A DNA stretch of 64,000 nt from Muricauda sp. SCSIO 64092 (GTDB lineage Bacteria; Bacteroidota; Bacteroidia; Flavobacteriales; Flavobacteriaceae), in the NCBI RefSeq assembly GCF_023016285.1, contig NZ_CP095413.1:3551001-3615000 (forward strand), given 5' to 3'. The translations under genes were made by a program, and so were the position numbers. Shown here in pieces: positions 46,131-56,500 of this stretch (the stretch's first letter is position 1; each line of letters opens with the position of its first letter). The notes under the pieces were generated by a model that saw nothing but the letters and a program-made list of their open reading frames with translations, did not search any database and was not told the DNA's origin.

Positions 46131-49100
46131 ATGAGAACAAAACATTTTATGGGTCTAAAAGGACCCCTACTTACACTTTTCATTAGTTTGGGAATCAGCA
46201 TGGGCCTGTTTGCCCAAGATGATGAGTTTATCACTACTTGGAACACGACCATAACAAGTGGTATTTCCTCCAACGCCAACTCCATCACCCTCCCTCTGAC
46301 AGGGACCTATGATGTGGATGTGGGCAATGACGACACTTGGGACCTGTTCGGCGAAACTGGGACCACTACCGTAGATATCACGCTCTATACCAACCCAACT
46401 ACCCAAAGTAACTATACCGCTGGCGAGATACAGCTGGCCATTCGCAGTGCCGGCTCGGGGACCGGGCTGACCAGGATAAATTTTAACGGTACGGGGGACA
46501 AGGACAAGCTGCTCTTCATTCACCAATGGGGAAATATTGCCTGGCTATCCATGGAGTTTGCATTTTGGAGCTGTACCAATTTGAACGTTGTGGCGATTGA
46601 CGTCCCAGACCTGAGCAACTTGACCAATATGCGCTCTATGTTTGCCAGATGCACCTCACTTACTGGGGCTGCCAGCTTCTCCAATTGGAACACCAGTGGC
46701 GTGACCAATATGGCTAGTACGTTTTCGGGGGCAAGTAACTTTGACCAGGACATCGGTTCGTGGGACGTAAGTAGTGTAATCGAAATGGCCGCCACGTTTT
46801 TGGAGGCAAGGGCCTTTAATCAGGACATCGGTTCCTGGAACACGTCCAGCGCGACCAATATGAACTCTATGTTTCGGGATGCCAGTAGCTTTGACCAAAA
46901 CCTGGGCGCCTGGGACGTAGGAAAGTTAAACGCAGCATCGAGCATGCTTAATGGCAGTGCGCTTTCCTTGGCCAATTGGGACGCTACGCTCAAAGGTTGG
47001 GAAAGCTTGGTATTTACCAGAACACCTACTATTGGTGCCACCAATCTGAAGTACTGTAGCGCTGGTGATGAGCGTGCTAGGCTGAGGGCTAGAGGTATCA
47101 ACATCTCCGGAGATGTCCTTTCAGATACTCCGCTCGAAGCCGAATGCCTGCAAACCTTAACACTGCCATTGGGTACCGATGGCGCCGCTGACCTGGAACC
47201 CGAGCAAGTGGATAACGGTAGCGAGGCCTGTGGGATGTCGCTGAGCCTGTCCCAGATTAACTTTACCGCCGCCGACCTTACAGGGCCGGTGACCGTGACC
47301 CTAACGGTGACCAATGGCAACAACAATACGGCCACCTGCGAGACCACGGTTACCGTGGTGGACGATACTCCGCCTGAAATCACCTTAGAAGGGGACAATC
47401 CACTCACCCTGGAATTGGGTGAGACCTATGTCGACCCAGGGTTCGAGGCAACGGACAATGTGGACGGGGATATCAGCAATAGTGTCATCGTGGATAGCAG
47501 TTCGGTGGACACCAGTACCGTTACCGGTGTCAACGGATACACCGTGACGTATAATGTCGCTGATGCAGCAGGAAACGATGCAGTTCAGGTAACTCGTACC
47601 ATCCATGTGATAGACCCTCCTGTGGAAATTACTGCTTTTAGCTTTTCCGAACAGTTGGGAGAGACCACCATAGATTCAGATAACCATACCGTGACCTTGG
47701 AAGTGGTCAACGGTACTGACCTTACCAATCTTGTGGCCACCTTTGAGGTTTCGGACAATACCTCGGTAGAGGTCAATGATGTCGATCAGGAAAGTGAAGT
47801 GACCCCCAACGACTTTACCAACCCTGTGATCTACAAGGTAATCTCACCGAGGGGTCAAGTGGAACAGCTGTGGACGGTGACTGTAACGGAAAGTCAGCGA
47901 CCCTTTGTCCATATAACCCCGGGTACGGTGGGTGAACCTTTTGAGTTTGTGGGAGGGAACGTTCAGGGGACCTTTCCCATTAGCATCACCTTTTCTAAAA
48001 ATGTCACTGGCTTTGAAGAGTCGGATGTCCAGATCACCAATGGGGAATTCGTCCAAGACGAATTTCAGGAAGAAGGCCCCAATCTCTATACGGCCTGGGT
48101 GAGACCGACAGGGGGGGATGGACCTTATGACATTACGATAACCGTGCCGGAAAATGTGGCCATAGATGGTGAGGGTAACCAAAACGTGACCAACAGTCTC
48201 AGTGTTGGGTATGATGATTCGCTGAAGGTAACCATAACCGGGGTGTCCCATACCAATAGTCAGGAAGAGATTACTTTGACAATTACATTTGCCACTGATG
48301 TGGACAACGATTTTGAGGATGGTGATATCTATAATACCAATAATATTTCCCTGAACAATTTCACCGAAAGATCCGACAGAGAATATACAGTTGATGTGGA
48401 GCCACCCACTGCGGACGGTGCAGTGGGCCAAATCTGGATCCCCGCCCATGTGGCCACAGCTGCTGATGGAAGCAAACGCAACATGCCAGCGACCTTTACG
48501 GTCACCTATGATGCCACACCACCGCAGGTTAACTTGGTCCTTCCCACCGAGGGTTCTGATTGGTTTCCTCCGGGACGATTACAAGATGCCGAAAGGTCCT
48601 ACGTTGTCGTAACCGCCAACGAACCCCTAGCCAATTTCGATGAGTCGTTCCTCGATATAGAAAATTGTAGGTTCGCTTCTTATTCTGATGGCAAAATCTA
48701 TGTCTATGGAACATCGGAGCCCGTACATGGGGATATCGCGACGGTACAGCTATTGGCCGGGGCATTTACGGACCTGGCCGGAAATGCCACCGACTCAGAC
48801 TCCGATATCATAGAACTTGTTTATGATTATGATGTTGATGAGCCCGATTTTTTCCCTGAGGACAATGCAACGGATATCGATCCTTTTGAAAATTTGACCC
48901 TCACCTTTGATGAGGACGTGTATGTGGAGGGACGAAACATGTATATTGAAATTTACCGTGCAGACGATGGGTCCCTGATATCACAAATCGATCTAGGCGA
49001 TGCACAACGGGTTACCTTCAACGGTCCCACCGTGACCATTGACCCGGCCAACGATCTTGATTACGAGACGGACTATTACGTGCATATCGATAACTGGGCT

Positions 49101-50903
49101 CTCAATGACCTCCTTGGCAACACCTATGATGGCATTGCGGACAACACCAGTTGGAACTTTAGGACCCAGATTGCGCCCGATATTACGGCTCCCGTAATCA
49201 CCCTTTTAGGGGACAATCCCATGTACCTTGTCGTGGGGGACACTTATGTGGAACCAGGGGCTACAGCCTCGGACGATAGGGACGGAAACCTCAGTAGTGA
49301 CATCACGATTGGTGGGGCTACTGTGGACACCAGCGTTGCAGAAACCTACGAGGTGACCTATGATGTGAGCGACGCCGCAAACAATGGGGCCACGCAAGTG
49401 GTGCGACGGGTTATTGTAGAGGTACCCGACACCACGGAGCCCGAAATCACGCTTCTAGGGGAAAATCCCTTATACCTTACCGTGGGGGACACTTATGTAG
49501 AACCAGGGGCTACGGCCTTGGACGATAGGGATGGAGTGATTGGAAGTGACGAAATTACGATTGGAGGGGCTATTGTGGACACCAGCGTTGCGGGCACCTA
49601 CGAGGTGACCTATGATGTGAGCGACGCCGCAAACAATGGGGCCACGCAAGTAGTGCGACGGGTTATTGTAGAGGTACCCGACACCACGGAGCCGGAAATC
49701 ACGCTTTTAGGGGACAATCCCATGTACGTTGCCCTGGGGGACCCTTATGTGGAACCGGGGGCTACGGCCTTGGACGATAAAGATGGAAACCTCAGTAGTG
49801 ACATCACGATTGGGGGGGCTATTGTGGACACCAGCGTTGCGGACACCTACGAGGTGACCTATGATGTTAAGGATGCCGCGGGCAATGCTGCTACGCAAAT
49901 GGTACGGCAGGTTATTGTGGAAGCACCGGACACCACCGCACCGATAATCACCCTTTTTGGGGAAAATCCCATGTACGTTGCCTTGGGGGATACTTATGTG
50001 GAACCGGGGGCTACAGCCTCTGACGACAAGGACGGGAATGTTACCGACCGCATTACTATTGGTGGCGATAGGGTGAATACCGCTTTGCTGGGCACCTATG
50101 AGGTCACCTATAATGTGAGCGATATAGCGGGCAATGCTGCCGACCAGCGGACCAGGACGGTCATTGTGGAAACCGACTGTACGCTGTTGGAACTGACCGC
50201 CAACAATTTTCAGATTATGGTTTCCGATGAAACCTGTCCCGGAAAGGAAAACGGGAGCATACAAATCCAGGCCACCACGGCATTGGATTATACGGTTTCC
50301 CTTGCTGATACGGACTACAACTTTCGTTCCGAGCTTCTGGTGGATGGACTCGCCCCAGGGGCCTATACATTATGTATTGGCCTGGAGGAGGTTGCCGATT
50401 GTGAACAGTGCTTTGAAGCAACTGTGGCAGCGGGAACGTTGCTGGAAGGAACCACGGCAGTGGTACGGAACAGCATGGCGAAGGCCAAGGTGAACGTGTC
50501 CATGATTTCCGGTACCGCTCCCTTTAAGGTATCCGTCAACGGGCATTATCAGGCCACTTACAGTACGCCCGACTTTACGGTGGAGGCCTCGGATGGGGAC
50601 AAGGTGGAGGTAACCTCCAATCTTCCCTGTGAAGGCACCTTGTCCGTACCGGTGGAACTACCAGGCCAGGTATCGGCCTTCCCGAATCCCGTGACTTCTG
50701 AACTCACGGTTACCCTTCCATCGGACATGGGCCGTTGCACGCTGTCCGTCCACCAGATGAATGGTGCTTTGGTTTTCCAGGAGGTCTACGACACTACCAG
50801 CGGATATGTCCAAATCCCCTTGGAGGGACTGCCTAGCGGAATGTACCTGGTAAAGGTCCAGGACAAGAAAGAAACCATAACCCTCAAAATCATAAAAAAA
50901 TGA
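46131..50903 (+). CDS. giant T9SS-secreted surface protein with DUF285 and DUF5011 repeats, type A sorting domain (copy A)
   Basis: 1590 residues. Signal peptide residues 1-29 (ends GLFAQ). DUF285/BspA-like repeats at ~130-290 follow the pattern [20 protein letters not shown] / [12 protein letters not shown]. One HYR-like repeat lies at ~337-410 and one DUF5011 at ~415-497. A cadherin-like beta module is at ~498-585, Big-type Ig modules at ~586-900, and a Big_5-like module ([20 protein letters not shown]) at ~902-1013. Four further DUF5011 repeats span ~1020-1348. The end ([19 protein letters not shown] ... [12 protein letters not shown]) is a type A (Por_Secre_tail) T9SS sorting domain. The protein should be exported through the outer membrane and attached to the surface, as an adhesin or binding protein. 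The following FN3 lipoprotein and PorP/SprF genes are in its operon (4-bp overlap). Confidence 0.9.
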   Translation: MRTKHFMGLKGPLLTLFISLGISMGLFAQDDEFITTWNTTITSGISSNANSITLPLTGTYDVDVGNDDTWDLFGETGTTTVDITLYTNPTTQSNYTAGEIQLAIRSAGSGTGLTRINFNGTGDKDKLLFIHQWGNIAWLSMEFAFWSCTNLNVVAIDVPDLSNLTNMRSMFARCTSLTGAASFSNWNTSGVTNMASTFSGASNFDQDIGSWDVSSVIEMAATFLEARAFNQDIGSWNTSSATNMNSMFRDASSFDQNLGAWDVGKLNAASSMLNGSALSLANWDATLKGWESLVFTRTPTIGATNLKYCSAGDERARLRARGINISGDVLSDTPLEAECLQTLTLPLGTDGAADLEPEQVDNGSEACGMSLSLSQINFTAADLTGPVTVTLTVTNGNNNTATCETTVTVVDDTPPEITLEGDNPLTLELGETYVDPGFEATDNVDGDISNSVIVDSSSVDTSTVTGVNGYTVTYNVADAAGNDAVQVTRTIHVIDPPVEITAFSFSEQLGETTIDSDNHTVTLEVVNGTDLTNLVATFEVSDNTSVEVNDVDQESEVTPNDFTNPVIYKVISPRGQVEQLWTVTVTESQRPFVHITPGTVGEPFEFVGGNVQGTFPISITFSKNVTGFEESDVQITNGEFVQDEFQEEGPNLYTAWVRPTGGDGPYDITITVPENVAIDGEGNQNVTNSLSVGYDDSLKVTITGVSHTNSQEEITLTITFATDVDNDFEDGDIYNTNNISLNNFTERSDREYTVDVEPPTADGAVGQIWIPAHVATAADGSKRNMPATFTVTYDATPPQVNLVLPTEGSDWFPPGRLQDAERSYVVVTANEPLANFDESFLDIENCRFASYSDGKIYVYGTSEPVHGDIATVQLLAGAFTDLAGNATDSDSDIIELVYDYDVDEPDFFPEDNATDIDPFENLTLTFDEDVYVEGRNMYIEIYRADDGSLISQIDLGDAQRVTFNGPTVTIDPANDLDYETDYYVHIDNWALNDLLGNTYDGIADNTSWNFRTQIAPDITAPVITLLGDNPMYLVVGDTYVEPGATASDDRDGNLSSDITIGGATVDTSVAETYEVTYDVSDAANNGATQVVRRVIVEVPDTTEPEITLLGENPLYLTVGDTYVEPGATALDDRDGVIGSDEITIGGAIVDTSVAGTYEVTYDVSDAANNGATQVVRRVIVEVPDTTEPEITLLGDNPMYVALGDPYVEPGATALDDKDGNLSSDITIGGAIVDTSVADTYEVTYDVKDAAGNAATQMVRQVIVEAPDTTAPIITLFGENPMYVALGDTYVEPGATASDDKDGNVTDRITIGGDRVNTALLGTYEVTYNVSDIAGNAADQRTRTVIVETDCTLLELTANNFQIMVSDETCPGKENGSIQIQATTALDYTVSLADTDYNFRSELLVDGLAPGAYTLCIGLEEVADCEQCFEATVAAGTLLEGTTAVVRNSMAKAKVNVSMISGTAPFKVSVNGHYQATYSTPDFTVEASDGDKVEVTSNLPCEGTLSVPVELPGQVSAFPNPVTSELTVTLPSDMGRCTLSVHQMNGALVFQEVYDTTSGYVQIPLEGLPSGMYLVKVQDKKETITLKIIKK
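49190..50175 (+). repeat. four tandem DUF5011-coding repeats, ~240-250 bp each
   Basis: Units begin near 49190, 49440, 49691 and 49936 with ATCACSCTTTTAGGGGAMAA-type sequence and share long identical stretches. For example, GTGGACACCAGCGTTGC and GAGGTGACCTATGATGTGAG recur at the same place in the first two units. The peptide core is [14 protein letters not shown] with KDG or RDG, then [12 protein letters not shown]. Units 1 and 2 are the most alike, indicating recent amplification; unit 4 is the most diverged. Confidence 0.88.
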
Positions 50904-51583
50904 AAAAGACCTTGATACCCTTAATGGCCCTTACCTTATTGCTGTTTGCCTGTGGCGAATCCGAAAAAGTGGAGGAACCCGATGTGGATGCACCTACAGT
51001 GCCCGCCCTTAGTTTTCCCACGGCGGATTTGGCCTGTACCCATTACGAATTGGAGTTCCGATGGACAACCTCCACAGATGATAGTGCAGGAATCATTCGC
51101 TACCAAATCGATATCTCTGAAGACAGTGGTTTTGGTAGTATTGACTTTAGCGATGTGGTAAGCGGTACGGCAGCCACCTTTACACTGGAGCCAGGAATCA
51201 TCTATTACTGGAGGGTGAATGCTATGGACGGCAATAGTAACAAGAGTGCCTATTCACCGTCCCGAATGTTCTATACCGAGCCTGAGGCCGGGACCAACAC
51301 ACTGCCAACAATTCCTGAGATCGGCTCCCCTACCTTGGGTAGCACGGTATCCGGAAGTACGGTGGAACTCTCCTGGCAGGTGACGGATGCAGATGGGGAC
51401 GAACTACTTTATGATATTTATTTTGGTGCCGGCAGTACACCGGAACTGCATACTTCGAATGTGGACGGGAACACCCTGGAAATACCCGTGGAAGCAGGAA
51501 CAAAATACTATTGGCGTATAGTGGCCAAGGATGCCCAACAGGGGGTATCCGTGGGACAGTTATGGCATTTTAATGTGCAATAA
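50900..51583 (+). CDS. FN3-like lipoprotein of the copy A operon
   Basis: 227 residues. The signal [17 protein letters not shown] is a lipobox (C18). Two fibronectin type III-like modules follow, each ending in the strand pattern found before a turn: [19 protein letters not shown] and [20 protein letters not shown]. It overlaps the end of the giant gene by 4 bp (ATGA) and precedes the PorP/SprF gene by 9-30 bp. Copy B of the operon has no such gene. It may help hold or fold the secreted protein at the surface; no enzyme motif is present. Confidence 0.8.
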   Translation: MKKTLIPLMALTLLLFACGESEKVEEPDVDAPTVPALSFPTADLACTHYELEFRWTTSTDDSAGIIRYQIDISEDSGFGSIDFSDVVSGTAATFTLEPGIIYYWRVNAMDGNSNKSAYSPSRMFYTEPEAGTNTLPTIPEIGSPTLGSTVSGSTVELSWQVTDADGDELLYDIYFGAGSTPELHTSNVDGNTLEIPVEAGTKYYWRIVAKDAQQGVSVGQLWHFNVQ

Positions 51584-51613
51584 GTATTTGATATGGAATC
51601 CAATGTTTTTAAA

Positions 51614-52570
51614 ATGAAAGCAAAAATAAACAGATTGCTATGTGTGCTGGTATTTATAGGCCTTTTCGCACACCATTCAAGGGGCCAGCAGGACCCGCAG
51701 TACACGCAGTACCTCTATAACCACAATATTGTGAACCCAGCCTATATCATTGGTGAGGGCGGCCGCCTTAATGCAGGGCTGCTCTACAGGGCCCAGTGGG
51801 TCGGGGTGGAGGGCTCCCCTCGTATCATCAATGCCTTTGGGCAGTTCCGTTTGAACGAGAGGATGCAGTTGGGGCTCTCCCTGGTCCGGGATGACATCGG
51901 TTCGGGGGCATTGTTGGAGGACAACGTCTATGCGGACTATGCCTATATCCTACCATTGGGAGGGGAAAGTTCCCTTTCCCTGGGCCTAAAGGCCGGCTTC
52001 ACCTTCTTTAATTCGGATTTTGCCGGTTTTGGTTTCGATGAGACTACCATAGATCCCACTTTTTTGGAGCCCACCAGTGAGGTGTTCCCGAACATTGGGG
52101 CCGGGGCGTATTATACGAACAAGAACTTTTATGCTGGGTTTTCGGCATTGAACCTTTTGAATGCCAAGCATTTGGACCAGTCCGAGGGAGTAATCAACCG
52201 GGGCAGGGAGGAAGTGCACTATTACCTGACCTCGGGCTATACCTTTGAGGTGTTCCCATCAGTTTTTTCCCTAAGGCCCTCGGTACTGGCCAGGGGTGTC
52301 CGTGGGGCACCGATGATTTTGGACCTGAACCTCAACGCTGTGTTGTACGACCGTTTTGAGGTCGGGGTGGGATACCGAACAAGTGAATCGTTCCTGTCGA
52401 TGATCAATTTTAGGTTGAGCCCTAGGCTGCGGGTGGGGTATGCCCATGACCATACGGTGAACAATCTTGGAGGATTCGGTTCCAGCTCGCACGAGGTGTT
52501 CCTGTTGTTCAATGTTGATTTTAAAAGTAGTACCGATTCAGAACCCCCATTGGATACCGAGGATGAGTAA
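51614..52570 (+). CDS. PorP/SprF-family outer-membrane protein (copy A)
   Basis: About 318 residues. I chose the ATG at 51614 (MKAKINRLLCVLVFIGLFAH) to match copy B exactly; the frame allows 51593. After the signal the family signature QQDPQYTQYLYNHNIVNPAY appears, then beta-barrel sequence (LFRAQWVG-type LLYRAQWVGVEGSPRIINAF, LGLSLVRDDIGSG, FRLSPRLRVGYAHDHT) ending in an aromatic/acidic tail. PorP/SprF proteins assist the export or surface anchoring of particular T9SS substrates encoded beside them. The DNA is strikingly similar to 58548-59510, much more so than the giant genes are to each other. Confidence 0.93.
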   Translation: MKAKINRLLCVLVFIGLFAHHSRGQQDPQYTQYLYNHNIVNPAYIIGEGGRLNAGLLYRAQWVGVEGSPRIINAFGQFRLNERMQLGLSLVRDDIGSGALLEDNVYADYAYILPLGGESSLSLGLKAGFTFFNSDFAGFGFDETTIDPTFLEPTSEVFPNIGAGAYYTNKNFYAGFSALNLLNAKHLDQSEGVINRGREEVHYYLTSGYTFEVFPSVFSLRPSVLARGVRGAPMILDLNLNAVLYDRFEVGVGYRTSESFLSMINFRLSPRLRVGYAHDHTVNNLGGFGSSSHEVFLLFNVDFKSSTDSEPPLDTEDE

Positions 52571-52826
52571 CCTTCTTTGGTCGTTTCATTGCCTGTGGCC
52601 CCGTCTTTTCATCATAAGAATTCCCCGCTTCGGGTGTAACATACAAGGGAGACAAACATGGTAACCAAGAGTCAAGATGAAGCGAGTTGTGCTTTTTGGG
52701 CTTTGATACCACGATGGCTCTTCCTCGAGGGAGTTCATTGAAGAAACCTTGTCATTTTGCGATATGGGTCTGAGCTATCACCTTGACCACCTTCAAAAAA
52801 GTTTTGACCAACTCATCCAAAATAAG
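52571..52826. other. non-coding spacer after the copy A operon
   Basis: No gene is supported. AT-rich and GC-rich blocks alternate without a clear terminator hairpin. Confidence 0.5.
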
Positions 52827-52990
52827 GTCATTTCGAACCGACCCAGAGCGGAGTCGAAGGGGAGCGTGAGAAATCTCTGGACACTGATTTTTAGATTTCT
52901 CGATCGTCGTTACACTCCTCATTTCGAAATGACATTTAAGTGTATTTTGTCATTTCCCGATCGGTGCTTCGCACTTCACTTCGAAATGAC
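52827..52990. repeat. palindromic intergenic repeat element
   Basis: GTCATTTCGAA at 52827-52837 is the exact reverse complement of TTCGAAATGAC at 52923-52933, which recurs at 52980-52990 with another GTCATTT near 52949. Inside is a second inverted pair, GAGAAATCT (52868) and AGATTTCTC (52893). The layout is that of the interspersed 'GTCATTTCGA...GAGAAATCTC' hairpins seen between genes in many Flavobacteriia genomes. Two adjacent units seem to be present. The short frame crossing it is not a gene. Confidence 0.75.
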
Positions 52991-53104
52991 AAAGCAAACC
53001 CAATTGTCCTTGCACATCCCATTACTGCAGTAAGGTTTATTCTTGATGCGTGATGGTTCTGGATTGGTAAAACCCGATTCCCAGGCACGATCGGCAGGGA
53101 TTTT

Positions 53105-53133
53105 CCACTTATTTCCAAATAGTGACAACTATT
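53105..53133 (+). promoter_or_regulatory. ACTTATT-type direct repeat, 20-bp spacing (site B)
   Basis: ACTTATT at 53107 and the variant ACTATT-containing half at 53127, again 20 bp apart, inside CCACTTATTTCCAAATAGTG. Position relative to the giant gene matches site A. Confidence 0.5.
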
Positions 53134-53572
53134 ACATCAGCAAAGGACGCTTGTTACATTATTGTTAAAGTGTTGGCTGTTAGGGGATACTTTTACCTCC
53201 AAAATGGCCATAATTGCTTGAGGGGGAAAATTCCTACAGAAACCTTCCTGACAGGGCAATTGTATGGCGCTTCCGGTCCAAAAGAAACAATAGGTTCGAC
53301 CGGTTGGATGATTTAGAAAGATTGAAATATAAAGGAACCGACCGTTTTGGAAGAGTGTAAGGGAACAATGTCCGGGATGTTGAGCGGAGTAGGGAGTTTG
53401 GAATTTCCAAGACCCTCTGATTACTGGCTGTGCTTATCTCCCAGCACCGATTTCGATACCATGACATTTGGAGTGGGACTCGGGGGATTCCTTTTCCAAG
53501 TTGTACTGTCGGTCGCCCAAGAGCTATCTCTAGTACAAGGAAACCTTTATGATACAAATACCTTGATATATC
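53105..53572 (+). repeat. long leader, copy B
   Basis: This is the counterpart of 45684-46130, with shared blocks such as TTCCGGTCCAAAAGAAACAA and GAACCGACCGTTTTGGAA, and the same CTTGATATATCATGAGAACA at the start codon of the giant gene. Small insertions and deletions break any common reading frame, which argues for an untranslated leader rather than a small gene. Confidence 0.7.
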
Positions 53573-56500
53573 ATGAGAACAAAACATTTTATAGGTCTAA
53601 AGGGCCTTGTACTTACACTTTTCACCGGCTTGTGGATCAGCACAGGCCTATTTGCCCAAAATGATCCTGCTGTATTCATCACCACCTGGGACACGACCAA
53701 ACCCGGCACGGTCGATAACAACTCCATCACCCTCCCTTTGACAGGGACTTATGATGTGGATGTGGGCAATGACGGCACCTATGAACTGACGGACCAGACC
53801 GGGACCACTACCATAGATGTGACCCAATATGGCCTTACTGCTGGCGAGATACAGCTGGCCATTCGCAATGCCGCATCCGGCGGAACCCTGACCAGGATAG
53901 AGTTTCCCTTTAATTCGACAGACGACAGGGAAAGGCTGGTCTCGGTGGACCGATGGGGCACTAGTATAACCTGGAGCAGCATGCAGAATGCATTTAATGG
54001 TTGTATCAATATGGATGTTAAGGCGCCCGATACTCCCAACCTGGAAGGGGTGACTAATATGAGCTATATGTTTTATAAGTGCGGTGAACTCAAGGTGACG
54101 GACAACTCGGCGGCAGACTTTAACACCTGGAACACGGCCAACGTGACCAATATGATAGGTGTGTTCCGGGAGGCAACCGCCTTTAACCAGGACGTTGGTT
54201 CATGGAACACCAGCAGCGTGACCAACATGACGCGCATGTTCAATAAAGCAACCGTCTTTGACCAGAACATCGGTTCTTGGAACACGTCCAAAGTGGCCAT
54301 CATGGAGGGCATGTTTTTGGACGCAACAATCTTTAATGGGGACATCAGTTCCTGGAACGTGGCCATGGTGACTAACATGCGCTTCATGTTTACGAATGCA
54401 ATTGCCTTTAATAAGAACATCGGTTCCTGGGACGTGAGCAAGGTAACCACTATGAACTTTATCTTTGAGAATAGGCCAGGGGAAAGTGGTTATAATGGTA
54501 AAACCCCCTTTAACCAAAACCTGGGTCAATGGAATCTCGGTAAGCTGGAATATGCCGATGATATGTTTGAAAACAGCGGGATTTCCCCTTCCAATTGGGA
54601 TGCCACGATTGAAGGTTGGCAAAGCCAGAACTTCACCAACAGTGTCACCATCGATGCCGTTGGACTGCAGTACTGCGACGCCGATATGCGGAATCAGCTG
54701 AACAGTGGGTCCTTTAAAGTTGCAAATGACACTCAGAACACAGCCCCGCCGATGCCCCTGTGTAAGGATGTGGAGCTCGAACTGGACGCCAATGGCCAGG
54801 CCAGCATAACAACCAGTGATGTGGACAATGGTTCCTATGATGCCTGCAGTACCGTTTCATTATCATTAGGTGCGTCCCAGACCAGCTTTACTGGTGCCGA
54901 TGTTGGTGGGAACGCTATTACCGTTACCCTTACGGTGACCGACGATAATGATGCCAATTCAACATCGACCTGTACGACCGATGTGACCGTGTTGGACAAT
55001 ACCCCCCCGAATGCGATTTGCCAGAACACTACCGTAACATTGGATGGGACGGGCAACGGAACGGCCGATTCGGCGAACGTAAACAATAATTCCACCGACA
55101 ATTCTACCCTTACCGGTGGAACCTTGACCTTTTCCTTGGATGAGGATACCTTTACCTGTTCCGATGTGGGGGATAATCCGGTGACCCTTACGGTGACCGA
55201 TAAAGGTGGAAACACCGATACCTGCACGGCCACGGTAACGGTGCAGGACGTAACCAATCCGACGCCCCAGTGCCAGGACGTAACACTTCAACTGGACGCC
55301 AACGGCGAGGCCACCCTGACTACGGACTTGGTGAACAACAATTCCAGTGACGCCTGCGGAATTGCCTCTCTCTCCTTGGGCGTATCCAAAACCAACTATA
55401 CGGGCTCTGATCTTGGCGAGCACACGGTCACCCTTACGGTGACCGACAATAACAGTCGCCCATCAACCTGTGAGTCCAAGGTGACGGTGGTGGACAACAT
55501 GGCTCCCACGGCCAAGTGCAATGAAAAAACTACTGTTATACTATCAATAGTAGATGGCACCGCGACAATTACTACGGGGTTAATTAATGATGGTTCCACG
55601 GACAACGTCGATGGCAACTTGGTGGAACTTTCCCTGGACAAGAACAGCTTCAGCTGTTCCGATGTGGGACAGTTGACGGTGACCCTTACGGCGACCGATA
55701 GCAGTAGCAACGAGGCCGATTGTACCACCGAGGTAACGGTGCAGGATTTTGTCTTCCCTGAGGCCGTTTGCGGGGAGACGACCATTGAACTGGACGCGAA
55801 CGGCACAGCCACCCTGGATGATGCCTCCCTTTTGGATGGCGGTTCTAGCGACGCCTGTGGGACAATTGAATCTTATAGTGCATCTCCTGATAGCTTCACG
55901 GCCGTTGGCACATATTCGGTGACCCTTACAGTAATCGACAATAGTGGGAACCAAGACAACTGCACCGCCACAGTGATTGTAGAGGACAAGATCAATCCCG
56001 ATCCCGTTTGCCAGAACGCCACCGCACAACTGAATGATGAGGACAGTGTGACCGTCAATCCAGCGATCATAGACAATGGCTCTTCCGATAATACGGGCAC
56101 TGTTACCAGTGGAGCCTTGACCCTTTCCCTGGACGAGGACACTTTCGACTGTTCCAACCTAGGGCAGAACACAGTGACCCTTACCGTGGAAGATGGAAGC
56201 GGAAATACGGCCGAGTGTACTGCTACGGTAACAGTTGAAGATGTGACCCCGCCGACGGCGCGGTGCAAGACAATGACGATTGAACTGCCCAGCTCAGGTA
56301 GGATCGACCTAATGGCCGATGATGTGGACGACGGTTCCAGCGATACCTGTGATGACGACGTCGTCGCGACCCTGAATCTTTCCCGGATATCCCTTACGGG
56401 TGACAACCTCGGTGAGAACACGGTGACCTTAACGGTGATGGATGATAGCAACAACCAAGCTACATGCGAGGCCAAGGTAACTTTGGAGGACAAAATTGCC

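Noticed and set aside
45791..46186. 131-codon frame in the leader of the first surface operon
   Set aside because: The homologous stretch before the second operon has frame-breaking indels and stops, and the peptide shows no domain, so a leader is more likely.
47844..48449. 201-codon minus-strand frame
   Set aside because: Antisense to the copy A surface protein, whose own frame has clear domains throughout.
52749..53033. 94-codon frame between the surface operons
   Set aside because: It runs through the palindromic repeat element and reflects that repeat, not a gene.
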